Of a stretch of 64,000 bases of DNA, positions 52,860-62,051 are shown one piece after another (within the stretch, counting starts at the first letter, position 1; every line of letters starts with the position of its first letter). The notes under the pieces were generated by a model, which made no database searches, was not told the DNA's origin, and saw nothing but the letters and a program-made list of their open reading frames with translations. Location of the stretch: NCBI GenBank assembly GCA_965227885.1, contig OZ245781.1, forward strand, positions 5,580,001 through 5,644,000. Direction: 5' to 3'. Position numbers and translations under genes: made by a program. The stretch comes from UBA4421 sp965227885 (GTDB lineage: Bacteria; Pseudomonadota; Gammaproteobacteria; Pseudomonadales; Azotimanducaceae).

Positions 52860-55031
52860 CTACAGACGCAGTGAAGCGGTTAAACCGTAGGTGCGAGGCG
52901 GTTCATAGTGCCCGCGCTGCACGCCAAAGAAGTTCAACTCGCGCATTCTCAGGTGTTCAGAATCAGACAGGTTCTTACTCCACGCTGAGATGCTCCAGCG
53001 GTCATCCGCTGAGATGTAACCTACGCGCACATTCTGGATGTCGTAGCCGGATACTTCGCGAACGATAGGGGTGTTCTCAGGGTGCGTGAAATAGTCATCC
53101 GTATCGCTCCAATCCCAGCGAACGTACATCACATCGCCGTCGGAGACGGTCCACTCGTACTGCGCAGACAGGAAAACCTTCAGTTCAGGCGCGTATGGCA
53201 GATTGTTGCCCGTACAATCCACACCCGCATTACATTCACGGAAGCTGTCGAACTCAGCATCGATGCTGGCGGCGTTCGCCATCAGCGTCAACCCTTCTAC
53301 AGGTACAACTGTCAACTCCATCTCCACACCGCGGCTGTTTGCTTCTGCCGCGTTGGAAATTGCAATGCGGCTGACCGTGGGCGAAAGCTGCTGAAACTGC
53401 TGAACCTGGAAATCCTCAAAGGTGGTATCAAAGACCGCAAGGTTCAGGCGCACGCGGCCATCCCAGAAAGTGGACTTCATACCCAACTCAAAGCTCTGCG
53501 CGGTTTCTTCATCGTAAGGCAACTCTTCAAGGGTCTGTACAAAGTCGACGTTAAATCCACCCGACTTAAACCCTTCTGAGTATGTGCCATAAAACATGAT
53601 GTCTTCGTTAAAAAACCAGTTAACTCCAACCTTGGGTGTGACAGCGGTTGCACTGTACGTATCTTTAAACGGATCCTGGCCAGTCATGTCGAGCACGCCG
53701 GCAAATCCGGTCGGGTTGGGCAGGAAGAAATCAATCTTCTTCTCATCATCCGTGTAACGCAGTCCTGCGGTGACCTCCACATTCTCGCTGACACGGTAGG
53801 TGCCGTCGAAGTATGCAGCCCAGCCTTTTGCGTCCACGCCAACAAACGTCGGAATACGTTCTGCGTCTTCAGACGGACGACCAAAGAAAAGACCCGTGAA
53901 GGTGCCATCCCGCTCGGTGGAGATGTTCTGATCGATGTAATAGAGGCCAGCTACGTAGCTGAACGCACGATCCTGCGGTGACGTAATACGGAATTCCTGA
54001 GTGAACTGTTCGCTTTCTTCATCGAATGCACTCGTACCGATGAACTGGCGCGTGTAGTCCTCTTCGTTCAGGTTGAACCATTCCATCTCGCGATAGGCGG
54101 AAATGGACGTAAAGGTGTAGCCACTGTCTAAGTCATAGTCCGCTGTAACAGAGCCGCCCCAGAACTTACGTGTCTCAAGCTCCTGCGCGTCATGATCCAC
54201 TTTGCGCGCACCAGGTGCCGTACTGAAGCTGGCCTGACCAAAGGCGAGACCCACACCTGAGTCGGCTCGGATACCTTCGCCATTGCCGCCTCGTTCATCC
54301 TCATCGAGAAAATCCACCGCAAAGTTCCACTCGAGCTCATCGGACGACTCGATACGCAACTTCGCGCGACCACTCAACCGGTCGATACCATTGATGTCCG
54401 TACCCAGGAACGTGTTATCGATAAACCCATCCTGGTCCATATTGGTGATTGCAAAACTTGCAGCCGCGTTATCGCTCAACGGACGATTCATATACATCTG
54501 GTACTTACGCAGAGAGTAGTTGCCTACACCAACCGTAAATTTGGTTTCAGATTCCTGATGCGGTTTTGCCGTGTTGATGTTGATAGCACCAGAGATCGTG
54601 TTCTTCCCGAACAGCGTACCCTGCGGACCACGCAGCACCTCCACTGAAGTCACATCCTGCAAATCCTGGTCAAACACGCCAGAACGTCCCACAAACACGC
54701 CATCCACGTAGACACTTGCACGCGCATCGAAGCCCGGGTTGCGAGAAAAACTGCCAACGCCCCGGATGTTGATTTCACCTCGGGTACGACGGCTACCCCG
54801 GCCGAAGTTCAGCGACGGCGCCGCAAACTCCATATCGGCGAGACTGTTCCCGCCAGACCGTTCGATCATTTCTTCGCTGAACGCGGTGATCGCTACGGGT
54901 ACTTCCTGCAGATTCTGGCTGCGCTTTTGCGCCGTCACCACAATCTCTTCGATGACCTGATCGTCATCTGCCAGCACAGGGCTGACCAAGCCGGCTGCCA
55001 CAAGGGCAGCCACCCATCTTGTTGATTTCAT
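52860..55031 (-). CDS. TonB-dependent receptor
   Basis: A 723-residue outer-membrane receptor, complete. A signal peptide ends about residue 21 (VSPVLA). A TonB-box region EEIVVTAQKR follows near 28, then the plug (INIRGVGSF, SVEVLRGPQGTLFGKNTISGAINI) and a barrel ending in YGLTASLRL with an aromatic/hydrophobic terminus. It belongs to the large group found in marine gammaproteobacteria that take up varied organic substrates or siderophores. No Fur box or riboswitch was found upstream, so the cargo is unknown. Confidence 0.95.
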   Translation of the reverse strand: MKSTRWVAALVAAGLVSPVLADDDQVIEEIVVTAQKRSQNLQEVPVAITAFSEEMIERSGGNSLADMEFAAPSLNFGRGSRRTRGEINIRGVGSFSRNPGFDARASVYVDGVFVGRSGVFDQDLQDVTSVEVLRGPQGTLFGKNTISGAININTAKPHQESETKFTVGVGNYSLRKYQMYMNRPLSDNAAASFAITNMDQDGFIDNTFLGTDINGIDRLSGRAKLRIESSDELEWNFAVDFLDEDERGGNGEGIRADSGVGLAFGQASFSTAPGARKVDHDAQELETRKFWGGSVTADYDLDSGYTFTSISAYREMEWFNLNEEDYTRQFIGTSAFDEESEQFTQEFRITSPQDRAFSYVAGLYYIDQNISTERDGTFTGLFFGRPSEDAERIPTFVGVDAKGWAAYFDGTYRVSENVEVTAGLRYTDDEKKIDFFLPNPTGFAGVLDMTGQDPFKDTYSATAVTPKVGVNWFFNEDIMFYGTYSEGFKSGGFNVDFVQTLEELPYDEETAQSFELGMKSTFWDGRVRLNLAVFDTTFEDFQVQQFQQLSPTVSRIAISNAAEANSRGVEMELTVVPVEGLTLMANAASIDAEFDSFRECNAGVDCTGNNLPYAPELKVFLSAQYEWTVSDGDVMYVRWDWSDTDDYFTHPENTPIVREVSGYDIQNVRVGYISADDRWSISAWSKNLSDSEHLRMRELNFFGVQRGHYEPPRTYGLTASLRL

Positions 55032-55198
55032 TGAATTAAATCCCCTCTCCGGCCCCTTTCTAGGGGCTTACAAATAAACCTGAAACGACCTCATGCGAAG
55101 CCGACGGTGCAATCTATACTAAAGATATAACTAAATCGACTGTTGAACGAATCAACTCAAACGTTGTCGCAATGGCTTGAGCGAGCAAGGATCCCAAA

Positions 55199-56854
55199 GT
55201 GAAAGCATCAGACCTATTTGTTAAATGCCTCGAAGAAGAAGGCGTGGAATATATCTTCGGCGTTCCCGGGGAAGAGAACGCTGACTTCATGATGTCGTTA
55301 GAACTATCGGAAAAGATCAAATTTATTCTCACACGTCACGAGCAGGGTGCCGCCTTCATGGCCGAGATTTACGGACGTCTGACCGGTAACCCCGCGGGTT
55401 GTCTCGGTACGCTGGGTCCTGGCGCTTCAAATCTGATTACCGGAGTGGCTGACGGGAATATGGACCGCGCCCCCATGCTGGTGCTGACCGGGCAGGGCGA
55501 TACGCAACGCCTGCACAAAGAATCGCACCAGGTGATGGATGTTGTAGCGATGTTCGAGCCCGTCACAAAGTGGGCGGAAACAGTGCGTCACCCGGACACC
55601 ATTCCCGAAATCATTCGTAAGGCGGTACGCCTTGCCCGTACCGAAAAGCCTGGTGCTGTTCACATCGAGCTCGCGGAGGATCTCGCCAAACTGGATACCC
55701 TCGCCACGCCTCTGGCACCGTTCAGATTTCGTCGCCCTGTTCCCGATGACAAGATTGTCGATCAGGCTCTACAAGCCATAACAACCGCAAAACGACCCGT
55801 GATCATCGCTGGCAATGGCTGTATCCGTCGCCGTGCGAGCAAACAGTTGAGAAAGTTCTGCGAGTCAACCGGCGTGGGTGTGATCAGCACGTTCATGGCC
55901 AAAGGTGCTGTTTCCATGGATGCACCCTATTGCCTCTATACAGTGGGCCTCGGCAGTAAGGACCGCATGAATCTTGTAATCGATGAGGCGGATCTTGTCA
56001 TAACACTTGGTTTTGACATGGTTGAGTACCACCCGCGCCTTTGGAATCCCGCACGCGACAAACGCATCATTCATGCAGATTTCCTGCCCGCTGAGGTTGA
56101 CGAACACTACCATCCCGAACTCGAAGTGGTAGGCGATCTGGCGCACTTCCTGTGGATGTTGAACGAGAAAATGGAACAGAACGCACCGAAACTCGACTAC
56201 GACTTTAACGGGCAACAGAGTGCTCGTGATGCAATGACCAAAGATCTTGCCGAGTACGCCGAGGATACCCAGGAAGGTGCCATTCGTCCGCAAAAAGTCC
56301 TGTGGGACTGTCGTCAGGTGTTAGGGCCCGATGACATTCTGCTCTCAGATGTGGGCGCCCACAAAATGTGGATAGCGCGCCACTATCATTGTTTCGAGCC
56401 CAACACCTGCCTGATTCCGAACGGTTTCTGCTCCATGGGCTTTGCGCTGCCAGGTGCGATGGCCGCCTCGATGGTTTACCCGGATCGACGTATTCTCGGT
56501 ATCGCGGGCGATGCAGGCTTTTTGATGAACGTGCAGGAAATGGAGACCGCCAAACGATATAACAACAACCTCGTTATGATGGTGTGGGAAGACAACGAGT
56601 ATGGCCTCATCGCCTGGAAGCAGGAGAACGAATTCGGTCGCCACACGGATCTTGCCTTCGGCAATCCAAACTGGATGACGCTGGCGGAGAGCTTTGGCTG
56701 GCATGGCCATCACTGCACGAAAAGCGCAGACCTTGCCAACACGCTGGAGGCCGCGTTCAACGAAGACGGACCCAGTCTGATGGTCATCCCCATCGACTAC
56801 CGGGAAAACTCTCTCCTCACACAGAAGCTGGGCGAGATTACCGCCAACGGCTAA
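55199..56854 (+). CDS. acetolactate synthase large subunit-like TPP enzyme
   Basis: A 551-residue thiamin-diphosphate enzyme. The cofactor-activating Glu is in RHEQGAAFMAEIYGRLTG near residue 48. GPGASNLITGVADGNMD follows, and the TPP/Mg motif GDAGFLMNVQEMETAKRYNNN is near 440. It resembles catabolic or broad acetolactate synthases that condense pyruvate. No regulatory small subunit gene (ilvH/N) follows, which favours a stand-alone enzyme. Translation starts at GTG 55199, since the nearby ATG is closed by a stop. It ends adjacent to a convergent gene. Confidence 0.9.
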   Translation: MKASDLFVKCLEEEGVEYIFGVPGEENADFMMSLELSEKIKFILTRHEQGAAFMAEIYGRLTGNPAGCLGTLGPGASNLITGVADGNMDRAPMLVLTGQGDTQRLHKESHQVMDVVAMFEPVTKWAETVRHPDTIPEIIRKAVRLARTEKPGAVHIELAEDLAKLDTLATPLAPFRFRRPVPDDKIVDQALQAITTAKRPVIIAGNGCIRRRASKQLRKFCESTGVGVISTFMAKGAVSMDAPYCLYTVGLGSKDRMNLVIDEADLVITLGFDMVEYHPRLWNPARDKRIIHADFLPAEVDEHYHPELEVVGDLAHFLWMLNEKMEQNAPKLDYDFNGQQSARDAMTKDLAEYAEDTQEGAIRPQKVLWDCRQVLGPDDILLSDVGAHKMWIARHYHCFEPNTCLIPNGFCSMGFALPGAMAASMVYPDRRILGIAGDAGFLMNVQEMETAKRYNNNLVMMVWEDNEYGLIAWKQENEFGRHTDLAFGNPNWMTLAESFGWHGHHCTKSADLANTLEAAFNEDGPSLMVIPIDYRENSLLTQKLGEITANG

Positions 56855-57592
56855 CTATCGGTAACCGGGCGCCACGCCGTTCCGTATAAACAGGGAAAAC
56901 AGCCGTTCCCAGTGACGCTCGGCCGATTCTTTGTGGTACATGCCATCGCGGAGCGGGAACACAAAACCGTGATGCGTGTTCGGATACCACTCGATCTGGT
57001 ACCTGAGCCCAGCCTCACCCAGGTACTTGTCCAAGCCGTCGATCATCTCTGGCGGCGCCCACTCGTCGGTTTCCGCACAACCAAAGTACATCTCGCCTTT
57101 GATCTTGTGCGCATCGAGGTGAGGAGAATCACTGGCATCGTTGTATAGACGCACGCCGTGGAACGATGCTGAGGCGGCTATTCGATCTGGGAAGGCAGCT
57201 GCAGCTGCAAACGCGAACGGCCCGCTCATGCAATACCCCACACATCCGACAGGTCCGTCACCTGCGGCGGCATCACCCGAGGCGTGTTCAAGCAGGACGG
57301 CAACATCTTCACAGACCATCGCGTTGGTCAGCGAATTCATGTGACCAAACATCGTTTCGCGACTGTCCGGAGTCATAACAAATTCACGAACACGCCTGTA
57401 ATACAGATTCGGCAACATCACGTAATAACCCACCGTAGCAATGCGACGAGCCATATCGTGCAGTTCTTCCCGCTTACCCGGTGCATCCATTAGAAACAGC
57501 ACCACAGGATAGGGGCCCTCCCCATCCGGACGGGTGATAAACGTATTCATCGCACCATCTTTTGTGCTGATATCCAGCTCGTTCTCTACCAT
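56855..57592 (-). CDS. dienelactone hydrolase family protein
   Basis: A 245-residue alpha/beta-hydrolase with the DLH nucleophile motif GCVGYCMSGPFAFA (Cys as nucleophile) near residue 120. The catalytic His is in NTHHGFVFPLRDGMY near 210, and an Asp-containing loop lies at AETDEWAPPEMIDG. Members hydrolyse dienelactone or related esters in aromatic breakdown, and many have other roles. It lies 23 bases after the acyl-CoA dehydrogenase gene on the same strand, so a shared operon is likely. Confidence 0.88.
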   Translation of the reverse strand: MVENELDISTKDGAMNTFITRPDGEGPYPVVLFLMDAPGKREELHDMARRIATVGYYVMLPNLYYRRVREFVMTPDSRETMFGHMNSLTNAMVCEDVAVLLEHASGDAAAGDGPVGCVGYCMSGPFAFAAAAAFPDRIAASASFHGVRLYNDASDSPHLDAHKIKGEMYFGCAETDEWAPPEMIDGLDKYLGEAGLRYQIEWYPNTHHGFVFPLRDGMYHKESAERHWERLFSLFIRNGVAPGYR

Positions 57593-57615
57593 GTTTCCCC
57601 CTTTAAATCGTTTGA

Positions 57616-58818
57616 CTAACGCAGGCCGAAATCGAAGCCTTCGCCATTAGCGAAGCGACGCAGAATTCGACCACCGGTGTTTTGAATGTGCACCTCATCC
57701 GCGCCGTCGTAAATACGCGCGAAACGTGCATGTCGGTACATGCGTTCCAAGGGCGTGTCCTCAGTAACACCCAAAGCGCCATGCACCTGAATGGCCCGGT
57801 CGATGACATTATGCAGCATCGATGCGCCGTAAACTTTGATCAAGCCAATCTCCACGCGAGCTTCATCGCCTTGATCAATTTTTTGCGCAGCGTGCAGGGT
57901 CAGGAGCCGGCTGGCCTGTATCTCCGCAGCTGAGTCAAACACAAACTTCTGAATCTGCTGATGTTCGCCCAGCGTCTTACCGAACGCCACGCGATTGTTC
58001 GCGCGTTCGCACATGAGGTCAAAGGCACGTTGCGCCTGTCCTAACCAACGCATGCAGTGAAAGATACGCCCTGGCCCAAGCCGGTCTTGAGCAATCTTGA
58101 ATCCGTGGCCGCGCGGTCCGAGCAGATTCTCCTTTGGCACGCGCACGTTGTCGTAAACAACCTCATAGTGCCCATCGTCCTGGCCCATGACCTTCACATC
58201 GCGCAGGATGTTGTAGCCCGGTGTGTCGGTGGGCACCACGATCATCGAAAAGGCAGAGTGCGCGGGGGTCTCGTCGTCCTCCGTGCGCACCATCGCCGTG
58301 GTATACGCGGCATTTGCGGCACCGGAAGTGAACCATTTGCGACCGTTGATAACCCATTCATCGCCTTCCAGCACGGCCCGTGTCTGTAGTTGCGTTGGAT
58401 CAGAACTGGCCACGTCGGGTTCGGTCATACCAAAGCTCGGGAATACCTCACCCGCAACCAGCGGCGCGAGATACTTATCACGCCACTCATCATTGGCATA
58501 ACGGTGCAGCATGATCGAGTCCTGCAGTGAGTGCGTTCCCAGCGCCACCATCGCTATTTCACTGCGCCCCACCACTTCATTAATGAATACGTAATCCATA
58601 AAAGGCAGACCGCCGCCGCCTATTTCTTCCGGGTGGCCCAGCGCCCAGAGTCCTTCAGCCTTGGCCTTATCCATGAGCCCCCGCATGACATCACCCCTCC
58701 TTGATCCCACCTTGTCCTCGGTGAGTTCTTTTTCAACCGGGTAAACCTCACTTTCAATGAAGTTCAGCACCTTGGTGCGCAACGGCATGATGTGTTCTGG
58801 TATGGATAAATTGAGCAT
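57616..58818 (-). CDS. acyl-CoA dehydrogenase
   Basis: A 400-residue FAD flavoenzyme with the three-domain acyl-CoA dehydrogenase layout. FGMTEPDVASSDPTQLQTRA is in the middle beta domain, GRKWFTSGAANAAY follows, and GALGVTEDTPLERMYRHARFARIYDGADEVHIQNTGGRIL is at the C-terminus. The catalytic Glu position there reads as Gly/Ala/Asp-rich (YDGADEV), as in the branch with a different catalytic residue. The ATG follows GGGGGAG. Chain-length preference cannot be read. Confidence 0.9.
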   Translation of the reverse strand: MLNLSIPEHIMPLRTKVLNFIESEVYPVEKELTEDKVGSRRGDVMRGLMDKAKAEGLWALGHPEEIGGGGLPFMDYVFINEVVGRSEIAMVALGTHSLQDSIMLHRYANDEWRDKYLAPLVAGEVFPSFGMTEPDVASSDPTQLQTRAVLEGDEWVINGRKWFTSGAANAAYTTAMVRTEDDETPAHSAFSMIVVPTDTPGYNILRDVKVMGQDDGHYEVVYDNVRVPKENLLGPRGHGFKIAQDRLGPGRIFHCMRWLGQAQRAFDLMCERANNRVAFGKTLGEHQQIQKFVFDSAAEIQASRLLTLHAAQKIDQGDEARVEIGLIKVYGASMLHNVIDRAIQVHGALGVTEDTPLERMYRHARFARIYDGADEVHIQNTGGRILRRFANGEGFDFGLR

Positions 58819-58911
58819 GTCTCCCCCTGTAAGTTAGTCCCCCGTGCCAGATTGTAGTATCGTTCGCGCAAAGACCGAAAGAGTCACTACAAACCTTAAG
58901 GGACACATACA

Positions 58912-59313
58912 TTGTCGGGATCCGAACTTAAAAAAGCCGGCTTAAAAGTAACGCTGCCACGCCTGAAAGTACTGGAAGTGCTCGGTCAGGCCGAGCCTCA
59001 CCACATGAGTGCTGAAGACGTTTACAAGCGGCTGATGCAGTCAGATGAAACGATCGGGCTTGCCACGGTGTATCGCGTTCTTACACAGTTTGAAACGGCT
59101 GGGATTGTTGAACGTCATAATTTTGATGACGGGCACTCGGTGTACGAACTGGCAGACGAAACTCACCATGACCACATGGTCGATGTGGATACCGGTCAGG
59201 TTATGGAGTTCGTGAACGAAAAGATCGAAGCGCTGCAGCAGGAAATCGCTGCGGAACATGGCTACGACCTTGTCGATCACGAACTTGTGTTGTACGTGCG
59301 CAAAAGGTCCTGA
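58912..59313 (+). CDS. fur: ferric uptake regulator
   Basis: A 133-residue Fur repressor. The N-terminal winged helix starts SELKKAGLKVTLPRLKVLEVL, nearly the same as Escherichia coli Fur, and helix 3-4 includes IGLATVYRVLTQFE. The metal-sensing region has THHDHMVDVDTGQVMEF and later His/Glu ligands. It contains no cysteine at all, so the structural CxxC zinc site of many Fur proteins is absent. Translation starts at TTG 58912 after AAGGGA. It opens an iron-related block. Confidence 0.95.
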   Translation: MSGSELKKAGLKVTLPRLKVLEVLGQAEPHHMSAEDVYKRLMQSDETIGLATVYRVLTQFETAGIVERHNFDDGHSVYELADETHHDHMVDVDTGQVMEFVNEKIEALQQEIAAEHGYDLVDHELVLYVRKRS

Positions 59314-59367
59314 AGCGTAACCATCTTTGATTCGGCGGCGCTCACGCAACGCCGCCTGCCTCGACAG

Positions 59368-60351
59368 CTACCTGTTCAGATTAAACGCAACCACCTGCAC
59401 TTGTGCTGCCGCACCGAATAGCTGTGCAGCTTCCTTCTCGACCCTACCCTCAGGATTCCACGACGGCCACATCGCCTGTACGCCGTTGATAATATCCTGC
59501 AGCTGACCTGCTACCGCTGTCGCTTTCGGGTCCTCCAAAAACGCCTCCGAGCGTGCAAGGTTGGCGGCAACCTGAGTAAAGCCCCAGGCATCCTGATATT
59601 CGTGCAGGTTGTTCACTTCTCCGTCGACAATGCCAATCTCGTATTCGACGCCTGCCGTGCGAAGCAGATTTTCTATCACTTTGGTTAGGATCGCTGGGTC
59701 TGAGTTGGCGCCCTGCTCACACGCGCGAACCGCTGCAGTGAGTTCCCCGTAAACCTCGTCCACTTCCGCCTTACTTGCACGTTGAACCACAGCGGTAGTG
59801 AGCGCGCTCAAGTTGTCACCAAAACCGTCACATCCTCTCGCTTCGAACGCCGGTGCTACCGCAGCATAAACTTCTTCTTCCGGGTGTTTCATGTGAGTTT
59901 CTGCGAGCCCCGGTAAATCTCGACTGTACAGGGCATGGCCAACCGCCAGATGACCGCGAATGAGACCAAGTTGGGTCAGATAAGCGACATCGTCTGTCGC
60001 CAAATGGCTCCCGGCAGTAACCGCGCCTTCTCCTTCGCCGCCGGTGCTACCCTCACCCTCTCCTTCACCTTCACCTTCACCTTCACCTTCGCCTTCTCCG
60101 CCGGTGCTACCTTCTCCTTCGCCTTCGCCTTCGCCTTCGCCCTCGCCTTCACCTTCGCCTTCTCCACCAAAGAGGGGCTGGGTAAGGACACCTTCGCCTT
60201 CACCTTCACCCTCACCTTCGCCTTCACCCTCACCACCGAGGCTCGCACATCCTGAGAGTTGCGTCGTGACCAACCAGGTGGCCGCACCGAGGGCCGTTAC
60301 GGTGCGCCATCGAAAGCCGTTTTTGTCGGAGGTCTGTATACTGTCGCTCAT
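59368..60351 (-). CDS. Gly-Glu-repeat lipoprotein of an iron-related block, unknown function
   Basis: A 327-residue lipoprotein (lipobox LSGC, Cys35). Residues about 39-110 are four blocks of alternating Gly-Glu separated by VLTQPLF and STG linkers. The mature domain after about 115 is helical, with His and Glu clusters (HLAVGHALYSRDLPGLAETHMKHPEEEVYAAV) that could bind a metal. It matches no family that I recognise. ATG 60351 has a good AGGAAAAC site. It is divergent from a PiuC-type gene, with start codons overlapping, and lies between fur and fbpA. Confidence 0.8.
   Translation of the reverse strand: MSDSIQTSDKNGFRWRTVTALGAATWLVTTQLSGCASLGGEGEGEGEGEGEGEGVLTQPLFGGEGEGEGEGEGEGEGEGEGSTGGEGEGEGEGEGEGEGEGSTGGEGEGAVTAGSHLATDDVAYLTQLGLIRGHLAVGHALYSRDLPGLAETHMKHPEEEVYAAVAPAFEARGCDGFGDNLSALTTAVVQRASKAEVDEVYGELTAAVRACEQGANSDPAILTKVIENLLRTAGVEYEIGIVDGEVNNLHEYQDAWGFTQVAANLARSEAFLEDPKATAVAGQLQDIINGVQAMWPSWNPEGRVEKEAAQLFGAAAQVQVVAFNLNR
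60054..60235. repeat. hexanucleotide repeat coding for alternating Gly-Glu
   Basis: On the minus strand the DNA consists of GGCGAA/GGTGAA-type hexamers in four runs, interrupted by short linkers. Each unit encodes Gly-Glu, so gain or loss of units keeps the frame and changes only the length of the acidic tail. The runs differ in size, as expected from slippage. The plus-strand reading (Pro-Ser) is an artefact. Confidence 0.9.
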
Positions 60352-61015
60352 GATTGTTTTCCTGGAAAACGTGTTAAGTCCCGCCCACGTGGAGGCGTTT
60401 GTGAAAGTGCTCGACAACGCCGAGCTGTTCGAATCCGGATCGCGCACCGCCGGGCGGGCTGCCAAATCCATAAAGCATAATCTGCAAGCGCTCAATGATA
60501 CGCCGGAAGTGGCGCGAATGCTCAAGCAGGTGCGCGAAGACCTGTCGAAACACGGTACGTTCAAATCGTTTGCTGTGCCCGCAAAGCTCGGTCGCGTGAT
60601 GATCAGTCGCTATGAACCTGGCATGACCTATGGCACCCACTTTGACGATGCCTTCATCGAGGGCGTGCGCACCGATCTCAGTTTCACCCTGTTTCTATCC
60701 GAGCCAGATTCGTACGAAGGCGGCGAGCTGGAACTGACCACGCCGTCGGGTAGTCAGGCCATCAAACTGCCCGCCGGGTGCGCCATCGTTTACCCTAGCG
60801 ATCACCTGCACGCAGTGCTTCCGGTCAGCAGCGGTGTTCGCCTGACCGTCGTCGGCTGGGTGCAGAGCCGCATTAAATCCAGCGAGCAACGTCAACTGTT
60901 GTACGAGTTGGGCGACGTCACCCGCCAAATAGAAGCATCATCGAATACCACATCAGACGCGCTGACACGGCTGAAGTTTGTACGCAATAACCTATTGCGC
61001 ATGTGGTCTGATTAA
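60350..61015 (+). CDS. piuC: PKHD-type Fe(II)/2-oxoglutarate dioxygenase (PiuC/YbiX family)
   Basis: A 221-residue oxygenase linked to iron uptake in relatives. The start IVFLENVLSPAHVEAFV aligns with YbiX. The metal pair is in YGTHFDDAFI near 105, the second His in DHLHAVLPV near 155, and the Arg follows in GVRLTVVGW; the C-terminus ends NNLLRMWSD. ATG 60350 overlaps the divergent lipoprotein start by two bases. A GGAGG site at 60328 is too far from it, but is well spaced for an in-frame CTG at 60341. The stop overlaps that of fbpA. Confidence 0.9.
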   Translation: MIVFLENVLSPAHVEAFVKVLDNAELFESGSRTAGRAAKSIKHNLQALNDTPEVARMLKQVREDLSKHGTFKSFAVPAKLGRVMISRYEPGMTYGTHFDDAFIEGVRTDLSFTLFLSEPDSYEGGELELTTPSGSQAIKLPAGCAIVYPSDHLHAVLPVSSGVRLTVVGWVQSRIKSSEQRQLLYELGDVTRQIEASSNTTSDALTRLKFVRNNLLRMWSD

Positions 61016-62034
61016 CGCCAGCCCGCTCTGTCGTAGATCTGCACCGCCTCAGCCTGATTCTGTCCTAAAAGAACTGCGTTGATCTTATCTTCAACAAAGT
61101 CACTTCCCAACTGTTTAATGGGACCCCGCGTTTCACCCACCACCGGATACTCATTGTTCCCTTCCGCAAACAACCCTTGCGCAAAATCGCTGGTCAGATA
61201 TTCCATAAACTTGATGGCATTTTCTTTGTTGGGTGCAAACTTGGTGATACCGGCGCCGCTGACGTTAACGTGCGTCCCGCGCCCTGCCTGATTGGGGAAA
61301 ACAACCGCCAGTTTGTCCATGACCTCTCGCGACGCAGGGTTTGAGCTCGCAAGCCACCGCCCCATGTAATAGGTGTTGGCAATCGTCAGACCACACTCAC
61401 CGGATGCAACCGCCGTCAGGTTAGAGGTGTCGTTGCCTTGTGCACTGCGGGCAAAATTCTCGACCACGCCACCGGCCCAGGCCTGGGCTTCGTCAGCGCC
61501 ATGGGCATCGATCATGGACGCAAGAAGCGACAGGTTGTAGATATTGGAAGAACTGCGCATGCATATCTGCCCTTTAAGCGCCGGGTCTGCGAGTTGTTCA
61601 TAGGCGTTGATTTCTACCGGCACGCCACGTTCTTTGTTGTAAACAATCACGCGGGCACGCTTCGACAATCCGAACCAGTGCCCCTCGGGTTCGCGCAGGT
61701 TGGCGGGTACGCGCGCGGTCAGCACTTCCGAGTGAATCGGTTGAAATACACCTTTGGATTGTGCTCGCCACAACCGGCCCGCATCCACCGTGATCAAAAT
61801 ATCTGCCGGTGAATACTTCCCCTCGTTCAGGATACGTTCGATCAAAGCGTCACTGCCTCCTTCGATCAGGTTGACCTGAATACCGGTTTGCTCAGTGAAG
61901 CGCTCATAGAGGGTGATATCGGTGTCGTAGTGTCTTGCCGAGTAGACGTTGACCACTTCTGCACTGGCACTTGCGGCCCACACGACGCTCAACAATACCG
62001 CCACCCAGCGACGGGGATAGGAGAAAAACTTCAT
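61012..62034 (-). CDS. fbpA: ferric-iron ABC transporter, periplasmic binding protein
   Basis: A 340-residue periplasmic iron-binding protein. A signal peptide ends about residue 24 (AASASA), followed by EVVNVYSARHYDTDITLYERF, the usual opening of FbpA/FutA. A double-Tyr ligand site appears in IANTYYMGRW near 220. It delivers Fe(III) to the FbpBC importer. ATG 62034 is chosen because it alone gives a proper signal peptide. A Fur box covers the predicted -35. Its stop overlaps that of the convergent dioxygenase gene. Confidence 0.94.
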   Translation of the reverse strand: MKFFSYPRRWVAVLLSVVWAASASAEVVNVYSARHYDTDITLYERFTEQTGIQVNLIEGGSDALIERILNEGKYSPADILITVDAGRLWRAQSKGVFQPIHSEVLTARVPANLREPEGHWFGLSKRARVIVYNKERGVPVEINAYEQLADPALKGQICMRSSSNIYNLSLLASMIDAHGADEAQAWAGGVVENFARSAQGNDTSNLTAVASGECGLTIANTYYMGRWLASSNPASREVMDKLAVVFPNQAGRGTHVNVSGAGITKFAPNKENAIKFMEYLTSDFAQGLFAEGNNEYPVVGETRGPIKQLGSDFVEDKINAVLLGQNQAEAVQIYDRAGWR

Positions 62035-62051
62035 AACACGTTTCCAATGTA

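Noticed and set aside
60044..60350. Plus-strand frame encoding long Pro-Ser repeats, fused to the dioxygenase
   Set aside because: It is the antisense reading of the Gly-Glu repeat of the lipoprotein. PiuC homologues begin at the IVFLENVLSP region, and the lipoprotein has a clear lipobox and ribosome site.
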